Positions 16,320-22,636 of a stretch of 28,776 nucleotides of DNA are shown here, piece by piece. Position 1 is the stretch's first letter. Every line of letters starts with the position of its first letter. This DNA is from CAYLLN01 sp036496265 (GTDB lineage: Bacteria > Planctomycetota > Planctomycetia > Pirellulales > Pirellulaceae): positions 1 to 28,776 of the forward strand of contig DASXLL010000325.1 in NCBI GenBank assembly GCA_036496265.1. The letters run 5' to 3'. The translations under genes were made by a program, and so were the position numbers. The notes below the pieces were generated by a model. The model saw only the letters and a program-made list of their open reading frames with translations. It had not been told where the DNA came from and ran no database searches.

Positions 16320-16351
16320 GTTCAAAGTTTCGAGTTCAAGGTTCCAAGTTG
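16320..16351 (+). repeat. Tandem GTTCAAAGTTTCGAG-type word upstream of the toxin-antitoxin promoter
   Basis: Three degenerate units of about 10 bp (GTTCAAAGTT, TCGAGTTCAA, GGTTCCAAGTT) lie just upstream of the extended -10 at 16374-16382. Similar short words occur elsewhere in the window. It could simply be a dispersed repeat rather than an operator. Confidence 0.45.
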
Positions 16352-16373
16352 GCGGGGAATTGTGACAGGAGCG

Positions 16374-16382
16374 TGGTATAAT
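16374..16382 (+). promoter_or_regulatory. Extended -10 promoter (TGGTATAAT) for the DUF104/DUF433/DUF5615 islet
   Basis: A perfect TATAAT at 16377-16382 is preceded by TG at the extended -10 position. A -35 box is not evident, as expected for extended -10 promoters. The first start codon of the islet is 17 nt downstream, with GGAGA (16389-16393) between. Confidence 0.6.
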
Positions 16383-16399
16383 TGGGTCGGAGAAATGCG

Positions 16400-16558
16400 A
16401 TGACGATTACGATTGACGCCACGTATGAGGATGGGGTTTTGAAGCCGGCGGAGCCGTTGCCGTTCGCTGAGGGTACGCGGGTGCGGGTGACGATCGAGAA
16501 GCTGATTTTTCCAGACGGCTCGCTGGTGGATATTGGCGAGCCGCCAGTCGGACCGTAA
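16400..16558 (+). CDS. AF2212-like (DUF104) antitoxin, 52 aa
   Basis: A small gene: ATG 16400, TAA 16556-16558, with GGAGA at 16389-16393 six nt upstream. The product begins MTITIDATYEDGVLKPAEPL and continues into PFAEGTRVRVTIEK, which is the DUF104/AF2212-like antitoxin pattern nearly residue for residue; the family consists of tiny beta-rich antitoxins. Members usually pair with a PIN-domain (VapC-like) toxin gene immediately downstream. Here the next gene, 28 nt on, is instead a DUF433 antitoxin, and only PIN tail relics remain further down (17250-17582). It may therefore be an orphan antitoxin, or it may have been recruited into the downstream module. Confidence 0.82.
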   Translation: MTITIDATYEDGVLKPAEPLPFAEGTRVRVTIEKLIFPDGSLVDIGEPPVGP

Positions 16559-16586
16559 GTCGATGATTTTGGGGGGAGTTACACGC

Positions 16587-16859
16587 ATGGCAACGGCGGT
16601 TAAGACAGAGCACCCGCACATTGTCCGGCTGGAAGGAGTTTGCGGCGGCGAACCGGTGATTGACGGCTTGCGCGTCACGGTGCGGCACGTAGCGACGCTG
16701 CATCAGCAGGGGGAAAGCGTGGCGGAGATTTCTAATGCGCTGGATGTGACGGAAGCTCAGGTGTTTCATGCCCTGAGCTATTACTCCGATCATCAGGATG
16801 AAATCAATGCCCTGATCGCCGAGGAAGAGAAGACGCATGGCCGATTCATCCAGCGATAG
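16587..16859 (+). CDS. DUF433 family antitoxin
   Basis: A 90-residue protein with the DUF433 core HPHIVRLEGVCGGEPVIDGLR (residues 9 on; compare the usual GxPxIxGTRIxV theme), then VAEISNALDVTEAQVFHALSYYSDH, a helix-turn-helix-like segment that probably binds DNA. Proteins of this family are antitoxins for DUF5615 PIN-like toxins. The start at ATG 16587 is favoured over ATG 16563 because GGGGGGAG (16571-16578) sits at ribosome-binding distance. It overlaps the toxin gene by 23 nt (16837-16859), implying translational coupling. It probably autoregulates the promoter at 16374. Confidence 0.85.
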   Translation: MATAVKTEHPHIVRLEGVCGGEPVIDGLRVTVRHVATLHQQGESVAEISNALDVTEAQVFHALSYYSDHQDEINALIAEEEKTHGRFIQR

Positions 16860-17226
16860 CGGGCTCTTCGTTCGGCTATATCTCGATCGCCATATCCATA
16901 CCCGCCTGGCCGAAGACTTGGTCGAGCGGGGCTTTGATTGCTTGACGACGCAAGAGGCACGACTGGATACCGCCAGCGACGAGGAGCAGCTGGCGTTCGC
17001 AGCCTCGCAATCACGGGCCATACTCACCTTCAATATTCGCGATTTCGCCCCGCTGCATGAGCAGTGGACCGCATCTGGCCGACTGCATAGTGGGATTATC
17101 GTGTCACGGCAGCTTGGCAGCCGGCAATATGGCCTGCTGCTGGCGAGAATACTGCGGTTACTCGACGGTTTTACTAGGGATGAAATGGCCGGCAGCTTCA
17201 TCCATTTGGAGCAGTTCAAGGAATAA
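16837..17226 (+). CDS. DUF5615 PIN-like toxin (predicted RNase)
   Basis: A 129-residue protein with the DUF5615 PIN-like pattern: LYLDRHIH (D17), GFDCLTTQEARLDTASDEEQLAFAA (acidic D48/E49/E50) and the strand AILTFNIRDFAPLHEQW (N66, D69), then GIIVSRQ. PIN-like nucleases use three or four acidic residues to bind metal and cut RNA; in this branch the first Asp of the TxDxDF motif is often Asn, as here. The start at ATG 16837 gives a 23-nt overlap with the DUF433 gene. The gene ends 24 nt before a degenerate array of unrelated PIN-toxin tails. Likely function: toxin neutralised by the DUF433 partner. Confidence 0.85.
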   Translation: MADSSSDSGLFVRLYLDRHIHTRLAEDLVERGFDCLTTQEARLDTASDEEQLAFAASQSRAILTFNIRDFAPLHEQWTASGRLHSGIIVSRQLGSRQYGLLLARILRLLDGFTRDEMAGSFIHLEQFKE

Positions 17227-17249
17227 TCACTGGAGGTCATTGCGGTCGG

Positions 17250-17342
17250 TCGATGGTGGCGATGAAGTCGCTGGGCGTGGCGGAGGTGTTGAGCAACGAT
17301 CGACATTTTGAGCAGGAGGGGTTTGCAGTTTTGTATTCTTGA
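17250..17342 (+). pseudogene. Relic of a VapC-like PIN toxin: C-terminal tail, copy 1
   Basis: In frame, 17250-17342 reads SMVAMKSLGVAEVLSNDRHF, then EQEGFAVLYS and a stop. This is the C-terminal strand-helix of VapC-like PIN proteins (the ND.HF..EGF pattern with the last metal-binding Asp). Nothing before it is recognisable as the rest of a PIN domain and there is no start codon with a ribosome-binding site. DUF104 antitoxins such as the one at 16400 normally pair with exactly this kind of toxin, so this is probably the remnant of its lost partner. Confidence 0.7.
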
Positions 17343-17376
17343 TGGTGACGCCGGGATTATTGTGATGCCTCTTGCA

Positions 17377-17402
17377 GGCCCCGTTTGCGAGCAAACGGGG
17401 CC
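17377..17402. repeat. Perfect 12-bp inverted repeat (GGCCCCGTTTGC / GCAAACGGGGCC)
   Basis: GGCCCCGTTTGC at 17377-17388 and its exact complement at 17391-17402 are separated by GA. As RNA or single-stranded DNA it would fold into a very stable hairpin with a small loop. There is no T-run on either side, so a Rho-independent terminator is unlikely. A decayed second copy is at 17511-17534, where the left arm is nearly intact and the right arm is degraded. Confidence 0.8.
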
Positions 17403-17411
17403 ACCCCACGC

Positions 17412-17475
17412 GGCGGAGGTGTTGAGCAACGATCGCTATTTTGAGCAGGAGGGGTTTACGGTGTTGTTTCCTTGA
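17412..17475 (+). pseudogene. Relic of a VapC-like PIN toxin: C-terminal tail, copy 2
   Basis: The sequence reads AEVLSNDRYFEQEGFTVLFP and a stop at 17473-17475, matching copy 1 except for H to Y, A to T and the last residues. It begins abruptly after the hairpin. A third, shorter copy at 17550-17582 reads EQDGFTVLFPW with no stop and overlaps the kinase stop codon on the opposite strand. Confidence 0.7.
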
Positions 17476-17562
17476 GAGGGACGGCAGGATTTATTACGAC
17501 GCTTCTTTCAGGCCCTGTTTGCGAGCGAGCGGCCACCCAGCGTCAGCTTGAACAGGATGGGT

Positions 17563-20500
17563 TTACGGTTTTGTTTCCGTGGCTCGTTGGTTGAAATGCT
17601 CGGTATGGAGTTTTTCGAGGGCGGCCAGGCGAGATTTGTATTGGGGGTCGTCCGGAAATTCAGCGGTTCGGCCGTGGTAGAGCTGAATGGCTTCAGTTAG
17701 CAGAGCCGCGACTTGGAGCTTGCGGGCGTCTGCTGCGTCAGACCAGTTGCCCGTCTCGTCGGGCTTGTCAATTTTGAGGTGTAGGTGTACGAGGCTCTGT
17801 AGTGATTGGGTTACGCAGACCTTCCAATATTGCGGGATATCGTTCTCGCGTAAGATCAATTCTCGAGAGCTGCGTAACAGCAATTCATAAGCTTCGAGAA
17901 GCTTGGCATTGGCTGCCGCAGGGTCGGTGACTTTTAATTCGCCGGCGGCACCGGAAATGAAGCTACACAAGACGGAGACGCGATTGGATGTTCCCCACCA
18001 CTTCGGGAACTCCTTTTCCGACCAAGTGGCATACTGGCGACAATAGGACTCGGCTGCGAGGAATTTTCGCTGACGATATAAAGTCCAGGCGAGCTCGTTC
18101 ACGGCTTCCATCGTGGCGGGGTGGTCCTTGCCCAGTTGCTCTTCACATTTCGCGACCAACTTGCGCGCGACGGCCTCAGCTACGTCGTGTCTTCCGAGTC
18201 TCGTGGCTTTCGCAATGTCGGCTTGCAACGAGGAGATCCGACCGAAGTGCTGGGCGTCGAGTCTTTCAAGGGTGATTAGGCGGGATTTGTAATCGGCGTT
18301 GTCGGGAGCTTCGTCGGCGAGGGTCCGAGCAACAACAATACCTTCAGCCAGAAGAGTTTCGGCTTTCTCAAGACGCGCCTTATTAGCTGTTTCATCGCGA
18401 GCCGAGTCTGGAATCTGTCCAAGCAGCAATTCGGCCTGCTTCAAAATGGTTTCGCACAGCGACGCTCGAAAATTCTTTTGGCCGATGCCGATTGCGATTT
18501 GACGTGCGACGGTGATCGCTTCATCGAGGAGTGCCTCGGCTTCTTCGGGATGTCGGGATTTTACTCGGGCAGCAAAGTCGCGCAACATTTTCGTGAACTG
18601 ATCCTTGTTCCAACCGGAAATATCAATGCCTTCGGTAATTCGCTGTCGACTGATCGCCACCGCCCGTCGAGAGAAATCATCGGACTCGTCGGGCGAAGTC
18701 AACAAGAGCTGTCGGGCTCGATGCAGAAAATGGCTCGATCGGCTGCTGGAAAGCGGATCGTCATTCTTCTCGACAGCTTTAACAAACTCGCCGTAAGCGC
18801 GATCGGCTTCCGCAGTTCTTCCCATACTGTGTAGCAGGCTGGCGACACTGCCCCAGGACTGCGCCTCCATGTCTCGGAACTTGCGCCAACTTCGCAGCAG
18901 CTCGGTCTCTTTAACGCCAGCATCCGCGAGCTTTCCAAATAAGTCTGCCGATCGGCGATGGAATTCCAATGCTTTTTGGCGGTCTGGCGATTTAGCAAAA
19001 CGTCGTTGGTGAGCGCCTGCGCCAAAGTAGCCATCTGCGAGGGATTGCAGATACTTCATGTTACTGGGTTCGCTGGCGACGAGTTCTTCCAGGATCGCGA
19101 TGGGCTCGGCATAGCGACGTTCTTCGTACGTATCCGGGTCGCCCACTGGCGCATAAAAGCGGAGGCGAACTTTGGCGTAGGCATGGCGGACTTCGGGATC
19201 GTTGTCGGAATCGGCGAGCAGCCGTTCATAGAGATCCAAAGCATCTTTGGCAAGCCTTTGTTGGAAATCAGGCGGCAGGAACGGAATTCCCTCGACATCT
19301 TCAGCGAATTTTGACAACAGCCGATCCGTAGCCTCTAGCGCCGATTCGAAATTCCTGTTGGCCCGCCGACGCTCGCTTTCGACCCGCTCGCGCTCGCTCT
19401 CGGCCCGGAGACGCTCGCTTTCGGCGCGTTGGCGCTCGCGTTCGGCCCGGTCGCGTTCGCGATTGGCGCGATCGCGTTGGGCTTCGGCGTCGCGGCGGGC
19501 TTGTTCTGCTTCGCGGCGGGCTTTTTGTTCGCTGGAGAAGTGGTTATCGGCAACCTGACGCGCGCGATTGGCCTCGACGGCTTGCCAGGCGCTGACGGCT
19601 GTGCAGATCAGGAGCGTGGCGGCCAGCGCGGCAGCAGTCGTGAAGGCGGTTTTGTGTTTGTGCGCAAATTTGCGGAAGCGGTAGAGGGTGGACGGCGGGC
19701 AGGCGAGGACGGGTTCGTCTTTGAGATAACGTTGTACGTCGGCGGCGAAGGAAGAGGCGGATTCGTAGCGGCGTTCGCGGTCTTTGTCGAGGGAGCGGGA
19801 GACGATCCAGTCGAGCTCGGACAGACGAGGGACTCGGGGCTCGGGGTTCGGGGTTGTGGGGCGTTTTTCCAATTCGCTCCCCTGAGTCCCGAGTCCCGAA
19901 TCCCGAGCCCCCGTTTTCCGTGTTCGCGCCAAACGGGTGCTGACCGTTTCGGGTTCGACTTCGCGGATGATGCGGCGCATTTCGTCGAAGCCGGCGGCGC
20001 GGAGGGTTTTGCTGTCGAAGGGGGTGGTGCCGGTGAGGAGCTCGTAGAGGAGGACGCCGAGGGAGTAGATATCGGCGCGGGTGTCGATGTCGAGGCCGGA
20101 GAGCTCGGCTTGCTCGGGGCTCATGTAGGCGGGGGTGCCGATCATTTGGCCGTAAGCCGTGAAGAGCGTTTTTTCGGTGAGCTGCTGACTGGTGGCTTTG
20201 GCGACGCCGAAATCGAGCAATTTGGGGACCGGACGGCCGTCGTGCAGCGTGACCATCACGTTCGACGGCTTAAGGTCGCGATGAATGATGCCTTTTTGAT
20301 GAGCGTGCTGGACGGCGTGGCAGATTTGGATGAAGAGCTGCAGGCGATCTTCGAGGGCGAGGTGGTTGTCGTCGCAGAAGTCGGTAATTGGAATCCCTTT
20401 GACCAGTTCCATCACAAAGTATGGCCGGCCGCTTTCGGTTGCTCCGGCATCCAGCACCTTGGCGATATTCGGGTGATCCATCAGCGCGAGCGCCTGCCGC

Positions 20501-20901
20501 TCGGATTCGAAGCGGGCGATGATTTCCTTGGTGTCCATGCCCGGCTTGATGATCTTCAGGGCGACCTTGCGGCGGACGGGCCGCTCTTGCTCGGCCATGT
20601 AAACCACACCGAAGCCGCCTTCGCCGATTTGCTGCAGGAGTTTGTAGGGGCCGATCTTCGTGCCAGGCCCTTCCGAGAGCGGGCGAAATTCCTGCGTAAG
20701 GTCGCGACTGTCAAATACAATGGCTGAGTGCGGCGCTTCTAGAAATCTGCTGGCCTCAGCATGAGCCGCGAGCATTTTTTCGAGTCGATCGCGCAGGGGC
20801 GCATCGCCGTGGCAGGCATCATCGAGATACAGCAACCGCTCGTGAGGCTGCTTGTCCAGGGCGGCGCTAAAAAGCCGTTCTAAAGCATCAATATTGTGCA
20901 T
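17563..20901 (-). CDS. Membrane Ser/Thr protein kinase with TPR-like C-terminal region
   Basis: A 1112-residue Hanks-type (PknB-like) kinase. A conserved planctomycete N-terminal helical segment (1-75) precedes the kinase domain: GEGGFGVV (93-100), K116 in VALKII, HRDLKPSN (207-214), DFG (230-232) and SPEQ (261-264). A low-complexity insertion (about 325-353) precedes kinase subdomain XI (RRYESASSFAADVQRYL). One transmembrane helix at about 419-439 is followed by a highly charged coiled coil (about 455-515; ERDRAERERQRAESERLRAE). The rest, about 520-1100, looks like TPR-type helical repeats, with an internal duplication of a YKSRL..LE+L...HF motif near 900 and 1090. The kinase is probably cytoplasmic, with sensing through the C-terminal part. 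The ECF sigma gene lies 127 nt upstream on the same strand, the usual planctomycete ECF-kinase pairing. The stop codon lies inside the relic array. Confidence 0.93.
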   Translation of the reverse strand: MHNIDALERLFSAALDKQPHERLLYLDDACHGDAPLRDRLEKMLAAHAEASRFLEAPHSAIVFDSRDLTQEFRPLSEGPGTKIGPYKLLQQIGEGGFGVVYMAEQERPVRRKVALKIIKPGMDTKEIIARFESERQALALMDHPNIAKVLDAGATESGRPYFVMELVKGIPITDFCDDNHLALEDRLQLFIQICHAVQHAHQKGIIHRDLKPSNVMVTLHDGRPVPKLLDFGVAKATSQQLTEKTLFTAYGQMIGTPAYMSPEQAELSGLDIDTRADIYSLGVLLYELLTGTTPFDSKTLRAAGFDEMRRIIREVEPETVSTRLARTRKTGARDSGLGTQGSELEKRPTTPNPEPRVPRLSELDWIVSRSLDKDRERRYESASSFAADVQRYLKDEPVLACPPSTLYRFRKFAHKHKTAFTTAAALAATLLICTAVSAWQAVEANRARQVADNHFSSEQKARREAEQARRDAEAQRDRANRERDRAERERQRAESERLRAESERERVESERRRANRNFESALEATDRLLSKFAEDVEGIPFLPPDFQQRLAKDALDLYERLLADSDNDPEVRHAYAKVRLRFYAPVGDPDTYEERRYAEPIAILEELVASEPSNMKYLQSLADGYFGAGAHQRRFAKSPDRQKALEFHRRSADLFGKLADAGVKETELLRSWRKFRDMEAQSWGSVASLLHSMGRTAEADRAYGEFVKAVEKNDDPLSSSRSSHFLHRARQLLLTSPDESDDFSRRAVAISRQRITEGIDISGWNKDQFTKMLRDFAARVKSRHPEEAEALLDEAITVARQIAIGIGQKNFRASLCETILKQAELLLGQIPDSARDETANKARLEKAETLLAEGIVVARTLADEAPDNADYKSRLITLERLDAQHFGRISSLQADIAKATRLGRHDVAEAVARKLVAKCEEQLGKDHPATMEAVNELAWTLYRQRKFLAAESYCRQYATWSEKEFPKWWGTSNRVSVLCSFISGAAGELKVTDPAAANAKLLEAYELLLRSSRELILRENDIPQYWKVCVTQSLQSLVHLHLKIDKPDETGNWSDAADARKLQVAALLTEAIQLYHGRTAEFPDDPQYKSRLAALEKLHTEHFNQRATETKP
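19351..19560 (-). repeat. Degenerate 18- to 21-nt repeats encoding the kinase coiled coil
   Basis: The + strand shows repeated CGCTCGCTTTCGGC / CGCTCGCGTTCGGCCCGG words, encoding alternating AESER / AERER / RDRAN units. The charge alternation fits an extended single alpha helix or coiled coil just after the membrane helix. Such tracts expand and contract by slippage. Confidence 0.6.
19829..19912. repeat. Imperfect inverted low-complexity word inside the kinase gene
   Basis: The left arm (19829-19852) is built of GACTCGGGG / CTCGGGG / TTCGGGG units. The right arm (19878-19912) is built of GAGTCCC / GAGTCCCGAATCCCGAG units and is roughly its complement. Together they encode a TGARDSGLGTQGSELEKRP then PNPEPRVPR stretch in a loop of the kinase C-lobe that is short in the family. 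Period about 7 bp. Confidence 0.6.
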
Positions 20902-21028
20902 GATGAAAGCTCGCTATTTATCAATGCGAGAACGGGCGTCAAAACCCTTCAGGCTCTGAGCATAATTCTGAAAAAAATTGCGGACACAGCCCTGGCCAGT
21001 CCAATTGCCGGGTCTGCGGATCACGGCT

Positions 21029-21583
21029 CTAAGATCGTAACTCGGTATAGAGCCATGACTTGGCGAAGGCCCAATGCCGTTCCGCTGTCGATAAAGAGAT
21101 CCCCAGGGCATTAGCAGCCTCAGCCATTGTCAGGCCCGCGAAATATCGCAGCTTCACAAGTTCAGCCTTTAGGACATTGGCAGCCGCAAGTTTGCTCAAG
21201 GCTTCGTCCAAGGCCAGCAAGTCAAGCGATGGTCCTTCGCTGACGATGCAGGCCGTGGTGAAATCGATTTGTTCGTGTTTGGCGCCGCGCTTGAGCTGTT
21301 TTTTGCGACGCGCCGATTCGATCAGAATTCGCCGCATTGCCTCCGCTGCGGCTGAAAAGAAATGCCCGCGGCTATCCCATTTTAAATTGCCGTCATTTTC
21401 GACAAGGCGAACGTATGCCTCATGCACAAGGGAGGTTGCGCTGAGCGTTTGCCCAGACTTTTCTCTGCCAAGGCGAATCGCCGCGAGCTTCTTCAACTCG
21501 GCATAAACCAGAGGCAGCAGTTTCTGAGCTGCCTGCGGATCGCCTTGTTCGATTTGCGAGAGAATGCGCGTGACGTCGGACAT
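21029..21583 (-). CDS. ECF sigma factor of the Rhodopirellula/Verrucomicrobium family
   Basis: A 184-residue extracytoplasmic-function sigma factor. Region 2 is DPQAAQKLLPLVYAELKKLA through SLVHEAYVRLV and FFSAAAEAMRRILIESARRK (the conserved family block). Region 4 is LKAELVKLRYFAGLTMAEAA plus ALGISLSTAERHW, the helix-turn-helix that reads the -35 element. The start at ATG 21583 (MSDVTRIL) matches the family N-terminus better than the longer frame from 21619. Planctomycete ECF factors of this kind are usually encoded directly upstream of a Ser/Thr kinase, as here (kinase start at 20901), and the kinase probably controls the factor by phosphorylation. No separate anti-sigma gene is visible. 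Confidence 0.92.
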   Translation of the reverse strand: MSDVTRILSQIEQGDPQAAQKLLPLVYAELKKLAAIRLGREKSGQTLSATSLVHEAYVRLVENDGNLKWDSRGHFFSAAAEAMRRILIESARRKKQLKRGAKHEQIDFTTACIVSEGPSLDLLALDEALSKLAAANVLKAELVKLRYFAGLTMAEAANALGISLSTAERHWAFAKSWLYTELRS

Positions 21584-21670
21584 GCGGAGCAGGATAGCTG
21601 GAATGGTGGAGGCGGGCAAACTTGGCCCGAAGCTTTTGTCGGGATTAGGGGTGATGGCGTTGTGGAATTG

Positions 21671-21708
21671 TGGCGGGCCGGCGCTCGCAAGGTCGCTAGT
21701 CCCACCCT
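21671..21708 (+). repeat. Dispersed-type word (CCGGCGCTCGCAAGGTCGCT) in the ECF/glycosyltransferase gap
   Basis: This segment, continuing into AGTCCCACCCTA, resembles a REP-like sequence I associate with planctomycete intergenic DNA. It lies in the 192-bp gap between the divergent ECF (-) and glycosyltransferase (+) genes, where both promoters must lie. Only one copy is in the window. Confidence 0.35.
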
Positions 21709-21775
21709 ATGGCGGGTAACGGCTAACATTTAGGCAGTGTTGGTCTGGTGGGGGCAAAGTGGAGTTGATCCGAGA

Positions 21776-22531
21776 ATGGCGAATGTTTTTTTGGGCTGTC
21801 CGACGTACGACGGGACGATGAGTGCGCTGACAGCGCGGGGGATGTTTGCGACGGCGAGCGAGAGGCATCGGGTTTATACGGCGGTGGGGGATTTTTCGCT
21901 GGTGTCGCTGAATTGCAATCGATTGTGGTGCATGGCGCTGAATACGCGGCAGGCCAACGATTTGCAGTGGTTTGCGATGCTGCATGCGGATATCGGGCCG
22001 GAGCGGTGGTGGGTGGATAAATTGATTGCGGAGGCTGAACGCTGTAACGCCGATTTGCTTTCGGCTGTTGTGCCGATCAAGGATGCGGAAGGGCTGACGA
22101 GCACGGCGATTTTGAAGCCGGGCGGACCGTTGGGCGGGTTTGTTCGGCTAACGATGTCGCAGGTGCGGCATCCGTCGTTTCCGGACACGTTTGACGTTCA
22201 GGCGGCGGTCGAGAGACTGGCGAAGCTGCCAGAGGAGTTGCGGCTGCTGGATTTGCCGAGAGAGGCGCTGTTGGTCAACACGGGCTGCATGGTGATGCGG
22301 CTCGACCGGCCGTGGGCGGACGAGCGGCTGTGGTTTGACGATCTGAACGGCATTGTCCGGATCAATGGGGAGCTAACGGCGATTTGCAAATCGGAGGATT
22401 GGAATTTTTCGCACCGCGTGGCGCAACTGGGCGGGAAAGTGATGGCGACGAGGATCGTCAAGCTGACGCATCGCGGTGTCAGCGATTATTCATCCGATCA
22501 AGTGTGGGGTAAGCCGCGGGATGTGAATTAG
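21776..22531 (+). CDS. Putative glycosyltransferase, GT-A-like fold
   Basis: 251 residues from ATG 21776, the start that places MANVFLGCPTYDG at the N-terminus, as expected for the fold. Features that suggest a GT-A nucleotide-sugar transferase are the initial beta-strand with PTYDG, NRLWCMALNTR, a possible metal-binding HAD in WFAMLHADIGPERW in place of the usual DXD, AVVPIKDAEGLTSTA, and the late acceptor or catalytic segment SEDWNFSHRVAQLGGKV followed by KLTHRG. No signal peptide or transmembrane helix is seen. Donor and acceptor are unknown and no related pathway gene is adjacent. Codons are strongly G-ending, like other genes between 11.2 and 22.5 kb. Confidence 0.6.
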   Translation: MANVFLGCPTYDGTMSALTARGMFATASERHRVYTAVGDFSLVSLNCNRLWCMALNTRQANDLQWFAMLHADIGPERWWVDKLIAEAERCNADLLSAVVPIKDAEGLTSTAILKPGGPLGGFVRLTMSQVRHPSFPDTFDVQAAVERLAKLPEELRLLDLPREALLVNTGCMVMRLDRPWADERLWFDDLNGIVRINGELTAICKSEDWNFSHRVAQLGGKVMATRIVKLTHRGVSDYSSDQVWGKPRDVN

Positions 22532-22545
22532 AGCCTATCCATAAT

Positions 22546-22587
22546 TCCCTCACCCCGGCCCTCTCCCGAGAGGCAAAGGGAGAGACC
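22546..22587. repeat. REP-like palindromic repeat between converging genes
   Basis: CCCTCACCCCGGCCCTCTCC is a widespread bacterial intergenic repeat motif. CTCTCCC (22561-22567) can pair with GGGAGAG (22578-22584) around a 10-nt loop. Situated in the 105-bp gap between the 3' ends of the glycosyltransferase (+) and the receptor kinase (-), it may serve as a two-way terminator. Confidence 0.6.
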
Positions 22588-22636
22588 CTATTGGTCGAGT
22601 CCGGGAAACAGTGAGTTGAAAAAGGCGCCGCAAACC

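Larger units (their letters stand above)
17277..17582 (+). repeat. Tandem array of about 133-bp units: PIN tail plus hairpin, 2.5 degenerate copies
   Basis: Unit 1 begins near 17277 and unit 2 near 17410, with an offset of exactly 133 nt between the two GCGGAGGTG sequences. A partial unit 3 (from about 17541) carries only the last third. Each full unit has the PIN tail, a stop codon, about 35 nt of weakly conserved spacer, and a GGCCC(C/T)GTTTGCGAG hairpin followed by CCACCC. The last copy overlaps the 3' end of the kinase gene on the other strand. Confidence 0.72.

Noticed and set aside
17377..17402. Rho-independent terminator
   Set aside because: Strong stem but no T-run on either strand.
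17277..17582. CRISPR-like or integron attC array
   Set aside because: Repeats are about 133 bp, contain coding remnants rather than spacers, and the hairpin lacks the conserved attC core sites; no cas or integrase gene is present.
19429..20727. 432-codon + strand open frame
   Set aside because: Entirely antisense to the Ser/Thr kinase, Gly/Val/Ala/Glu-rich and without any family motif; a shadow of GC-rich coding DNA.
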